Source of the DNA: Simmondsia chinensis
Taxonomy: Eukaryota > Streptophyta > Magnoliopsida > Caryophyllales > Simmondsiaceae
Reading direction: 5' to 3'
Assembly: GCA_018398585.1 (NCBI GenBank)
Contig: JAGTTD010000019.1
Span: 9,337,702 to 9,401,701 of the forward strand
DNA length: 64,000 nt
A program made the position numbers and the translations under genes. A model generated the notes under the pieces. That model saw only the letters and a list, made by a program, of their open reading frames with translations, did no database searches and was not told where the DNA came from. The stretch's first letter is position 1. Each line of letters opens with the position of its first letter. Below, piece after piece: positions 60,149-64,000 of this stretch.

Positions 60149-60884
60149 ATTGATGTAAAAAATTATTTTTTACATAAATACTTTTTGTAAAAGCACTTTT
60201 GTAAAAAGTGATGTTTCAAATAAGCAATTTGTGTTTGGCCAACCAGTAAAGAAGTGCTTATGGTATTATTGTGAGTGTTTAGCCAATGTTAAAAAAACGT
60301 ATTTTTTCTATAAAATTACAAGAAATAACACGAACAGAAGTCTTTTACAGTTAAAAAAAAATCACCCATGAACCATTCTAATTATTTGATATAATTTTAA
60401 ATATTATTTTCATTATTAAAAATATTTTCTAAAAGTATGCTAATATTTCCTAAATATTTAAAATAAACTTTAGTGTTTATAAAATATTTTCTCAATATTT
60501 TAAACATATTTAGATTTTTAAAAAAATTAAAATATGTTCAAATACTTAAAATATTTTCTAAATATCATAAATATATAATTAATTATTAAAATATTTTTTC
60601 CATATTAAATATATTATTAAAAATATATAAATTATTTATGAAATATATAAATTATTATTTAAATATATTAATAAATTTTATGGTACTTACAACAAACTTT
60701 CTCAATTGTTTAGTTTTTTTGTTTTACTTCTACTTAAAAGAAGATGCACCAAATATTTACTTCTGCTTAAATTAGAAAAACAGCTTCTGCTTTTAATAAA
60801 AGGTTTCTTTTTCACAGCTGTGAAACGCCCTCAGATCTCAGAAAAATGCACTTTTTCCCTGAAATAGGCAATTCCAAATACGCC

Positions 60885-61200
60885 CTAAGTCTTATTAATT
60901 ATCGATTTATGAGTTGACCCGATAAGATCCATAATTGACCCAACCCAAACCCAAAATGCAATTACTTTGGGGGTCTGGGTTGGGTTTTGGTTGGGTATTA
61001 AATGGGTCTCATGGATTATTACCCAAATCCAACCCAACCCACCCAATGTTCAACACTAACCCCAACGAACCAAATGAAGGACTTTGAGCAATTAGCAACC
61101 AAACCAGAGCAAATGTTTTCAGTAAATATATACTCTTATCTATTTTCTACTAATAGAATAGAATATAAAAAATTAGATGACAAAATCTAGGAGGTATGAC
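60885..61200. other. Unassigned DNA with CCCAACCC motifs
   Basis: No gene. Repeated GACCCAACCC, TTGGGTTGGG and related blocks (60915-61050) resemble those at 23790-24115 and 49120-49180 but are irregular and not telomeric. Confidence 0.5.
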
Positions 61201-61229
61201 AAGGCGGCATGTAGTTTCATAATTTAGAA

Positions 61230-61680
61230 ATTGTTTGGTTTAGCATATGATGTCTACGTATCAAAGGCTTGAGAATGCTTTAGTCTTGGTGGCAGAAGTA
61301 GTAGCAATTTTAGATGACATTCAAAAATGTATAGATATAGGTTTTTGTTGAGTTAATATAGAGGGAGATAATCTAATCGTTATTAAGGTAATCCAAAATG
61401 AGTTCAAATGACTATTGCATGTTAGGCCATTATTGAAGATATTTGGGAGATGCTTGTTAAGCTTGATACTATTCGAGTTTCTTATATTATTAGAGAAGGT
61501 AATTAGACAGCAGATCCAGTGACGGGCCATCGTTTGGAAAACTCAAAGATGTATAAAGGGGAATCATGATAGAATATCGAAAGGACTGCTTATGTCGATT
61601 TATCGAAATGAGCTATCTATTAATTCCTCTACTATTTTGTTTACCTCCCAAAATAAAAAAAAAATTTAAAAAAAAACAAA
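61230..61680 (+). pseudogene. LINE RNase H (RVT_3) relic with poly(A)
   Basis: The frame from 61249 reads YQRLENALVLVAEVVAILDD, CIDIGFC-stop-VNIEGDNLIVIKVIQ, then in another frame RPIIEDIWEMLVKLDTIRVSYIIREGN and ADPVTGHRLEN. VEGDN-like and REGN..AD motifs match the RNase H-like domain (PF13456) at the end of many plant L1-type polyproteins. It is followed by A-rich DNA at 61649-61680, consistent with a severely 5'-truncated LINE tail. A fragment of a host RNase H-like gene is less likely. Confidence 0.65.
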
Positions 61681-61689
61681 CACTTCCCC

Positions 61690-61800
61690 ACAACAACAAC
61701 AACGTGACCCAAAATCTCTAAGAGGCTCCTGCCTAGACAAGGTATGAGGAGGGCATGTTTTACGCAGTCTTATCCTTACAAAGTGCTACTATGTAGATAA
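61690..61800 (-). mobile_element. Au/Angio-domain SINE fragment
   Basis: On the minus strand GATAAGACTGCGTAAAACATG, CCTCATACCTTGTC, GGCAGGAGCC and a (TTG)n tail (61692-61704) match the Au-type 3' domain in diverged form. No clear target duplication. Confidence 0.65.
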
Positions 61801-62230
61801 AGGTGGTAATTGGGATATTTGGCTCAATTTCACGTGTACCCGTTCGGGTTTGGGTTTACAATAAGCTCAGGTCGGATCGGGATCAACCCATTCAAGCTAG
61901 AGTTCCTTTCGGTTTTTAGCTACACCTGGATGAAATTGGGTCATGGTCAAGTTTTTTTCGTACTCAGGTCACTTTAGTTTCGGATTATCATCGATCCGGG
62001 TCAATCTTGGGTCAGGTTGTATGGGTTTCAGGTCTTTAAAACTCTACTATTTGGTGCCTATGTAGCATGAACAACTTATGCAATTTATTTAGTATTCTTG
62101 ACAAGTAATAATAACCATTATTTTTGGTTAATTTAGGCTTCAGGTCATGCAGGGTTACAAAATCAGGTCAGGTTAGTTTAAAGTTAGGTAATTCCAACTT
62201 CAAGTTTTATCATTGAAGACAAATTTGACA
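61801..62230. other. GGGT/CGGGTC-rich diverged repeat
   Basis: Irregular CGGGTTTGGGTTT, TCGGGTCAA and GGTCAGGTT words recur through ~400 bp. There is no open frame. This looks like an old, diverged repeat of unknown class. Confidence 0.4.
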
Positions 62231-62714
62231 CAATGGACAAAGTATAGGAACGTTTGGCGCAAATAATATTTTGATTTATTCTAAGTTATAAAACAAAGAG
62301 GGTTAAATTCATATACATTTCCCTAAATCCTTTTCATGCTTATGGAATTCCAAATAAACTTCGGCAGGATGTGGTGCTTTCTTCTATAAATGTTTTTGTC
62401 TCTGAGGGGTAAAAAACACGTACCAAAACCATGCTCTACTGAAGTATGATGGTTTTCAATTAAGATGATTGGTATGTAGATAAACTCGAATTCCAATTGA
62501 GTAGGAAGAAATGAGCCGATGAAAATCCAAATTGTTGTAGTGCCCTGATAAACTTCATTAGCCCAACACGTAACCGAAAGAGTTTACTTGATAAACTTCA
62601 TCAGCTCAAGACCTAACCGAAAGAGTTTAAATTTAATATCCATGTACAACACCAAATAAGATGTTCTTTCGAAACCAATGGTATTTAGATTAAGTAATCT
62701 ATAACTGAAAAACT
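62231..62714. other. Unassigned DNA with a 42-bp tandem duplication
   Basis: No coding signal. Bases 62545-62586 and 62587-62629 are a direct duplication (GATAAACTTCATNAGC ... CTAACCGAAAGAGTTTA) with a few differences. Confidence 0.6.
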
Positions 62715-64000
62715 TCGTATATTTGCATACGTAAATTGTCCCACATCATAAAAGAAAAGAGATATAAACCTAGTGAATTACTTTATTGAATTCCAATTGG
62801 TTTTTCAAACTCGCGCCGTCGAAAATTGGTAACAATGATTATCTTTTGTGTAATTACCCTCTATTTGTAACTTTATATCAAGAGAAAATGCGTAACTACT
62901 AAAAAGAAATGTCATTGCTGACAACGCCCATGTACACCCATTAGAAGAATTGTTGTGCATATGCACGGAAAAAACGTTTAATTTAAGCTAGAGCTAAAAC
63001 AAGAATATATTATATAGGCTGCAAGATGCCTCCTCTCTCCTAAAAGTAGCCAAGGGAACTTCTATTCCTAGATCTCCCTTCTCCATATAGGTCATTCCAC
63101 TATTGGGGCTCATTCATGTTGGATGACACAGATGAGATGCTTGCACGGACCTGGTATCATGACATTCAACGTTAGTTCCTAGCCGTTTCTTGGGGCGAAA
63201 AAAAAAAAAAAGCACTCGGCACCAAAAAAGGGGTAAGTTACTTGTTCATGAGTGTTTATAAAGTCATCCATGTTTAGTAATAAGACATCTACACCATTAT
63301 ACAATGTAGATAATAATGGTTAGTTCTCAACCAATGCAAAACTCTTTTCCTACAAAATGATGTAGCCTGTTTCTTAGAAAACAAAGTGTTAGAAAAATAC
63401 AAATCTGCAAAATGATGATTTGTGGAAGAGCAGAAAAAGAAACATGTCCGAGCAATTCAACCATCTTAAGAGTGATGCCATTATGCAATGTTTTGCACTT
63501 CAGATATTAGCATAGATAAATTGTCACACATTATAAAAGAAAAGAAATATAAACCTAGTGAGTTACTTTACTTAATGCTAATTGGTTTTTCTAACTCATG
63601 CCATCGAAAATTGGTAATAATGACTATCTTTTGTGTAATTATCCTCTAGTTGTAACTTTATATCAAGAGGAAATACGTAGCTACTAAAAAGGAATGTCAT
63701 TGTTAACAGTGCCCATGTACACCCATTAGAAGAATTATTGTGCATATGCACGAAAAAAATGTTTAACTTAACCTAGTGCTAAAAGGAGGATATACTATAT
63801 AAGCTGGAAGATGCCTCCTCTCTCCAACATAAAGTAGCTAAGGGAACTTCTCTTCCTCAATCTCCCTTCTCCGTATGGGTCATTCCACTACTAGAGCTCA
63901 TTCATGTTGGATGACACATATGTGATGCTTGCGTGACCTGGCATAATGACATTCAACGTTAGTTCCTAGCAATTTCTCGAGGAAAAAAGAAAAAAGCGCC
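62715..64000 (+). repeat. Two tandem units (~777 bp) of the foldback-family arm
   Basis: 62715-63505 and 63506-64000 start with the same TAAATTGTC(C/A)CACAT...ATAAAAGAAAAG sequence and stay collinear, e.g. 62998 with 63775 and 63060 with 63840. Both match FB1 bases 1-490 in direct orientation plus the outer segment corresponding to 4020-4250 reversed. The second unit is cut by the window end. Tandem outer ends suggest unequal exchange or insertion of one copy into another. Confidence 0.75.

Larger units (their letters stand above)
36751..60808 (-). repeat. Right arm of the giant inverted repeat, carrying two later insertions
   Basis: Reverse complement of 21643-31284, interrupted by copia-2 (39575-44528), CACTA (50670-60148) and an extra 412 bp at 38041-38452. 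Without these the arm is about 9.2 kb, close to the left arm. At each insertion the left arm runs through uninterrupted, which fixes the insertion points independently of the elements' own termini. Confidence 0.9.
50654..60884. mobile_element. MITE split by the CACTA insertion
   Basis: The left end GGGCCTATTTGAGATT (50654-50669) pairs with the far end CCAAATACGCCC (60873-60884). Between them, after removing CACTA, lies ~750 bp of AT-rich sequence matched by 21643-22255. The CACTA element sits right at the inner edge of the left inverted end. No clear target duplication was found for the MITE itself. Confidence 0.6.

Overview
The window is plant nuclear DNA, most likely from a eudicot angiosperm, and is made almost entirely of transposable elements. 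The lineage call rests on the element types: Ty1/copia elements, a TNP2-class CACTA transposon with plant-style introns, plant L1 LINEs, Au/Angio-domain SINEs, tRNA-iMet primer sites (TGGTATCAGAGC) and AT-rich MITEs. I found no intact cellular gene, tRNA, full rRNA or CRISPR array. Nearly every protein-like stretch is a broken transposon gene.

Layout. 1-4260: a foldback element whose two ~1.6-2.1 kb inverted arms flank a ~470 bp loop, followed to ~5355 by an A-rich module. 6125-9537: an LTR element carrying only a broken gag, with a solo LTR nested inside it on the other strand. 9858-11678: two AT-rich terminal-inverted-repeat elements. 11930-12496: a fragment related to the big inverted repeat, with a tiny foldback MITE in it. 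12497-18181: a decayed copia element on the minus strand whose LTRs are full of GTGTGTCGACACAC palindromes. 18276-18591: a fragment of the foldback family. 18592-21640: a 5'-truncated L1 LINE on the plus strand.

The dominant structure is a very large imperfect inverted repeat. The left arm (21643-31284, ~9.6 kb) is the reverse complement of the right arm (36751-60808) once two later insertions in the right arm are removed: a copia element (39575-44528, LTRs only 111 bp) and a CACTA transposon (50670-60148). Both arms share, in order, a MITE, a short unexplained ORF, two further inverted-repeat elements, an L1 relic and a ~1.6 kb small LTR element. Because the arms are paralogous, each works as an empty-site control for the other. 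Two SINEs sit only in the left arm. One has a perfect 16-bp target duplication. The other joins a 5S rRNA-derived head to an Angio-domain-like tail. The ~5.5 kb spacer (31285-36750) holds a second foldback copy with its A-rich module, a 60-bp tandem repeat and a nested palindrome.

60885-64000 holds a LINE RNase H relic, another SINE piece, CCCAACCC-rich sequence and two tandem ~777 bp units of the foldback arm. The copia and CACTA elements once encoded their own mobility functions (gag, protease, integrase, RT, RNase H; TNP2 and a PTTA-type protein). All now show stops or frameshifts. The TR-GAG-like element, the small LTR elements, MITEs, SINEs and foldbacks are non-autonomous and would depend on proteins supplied by related elements.
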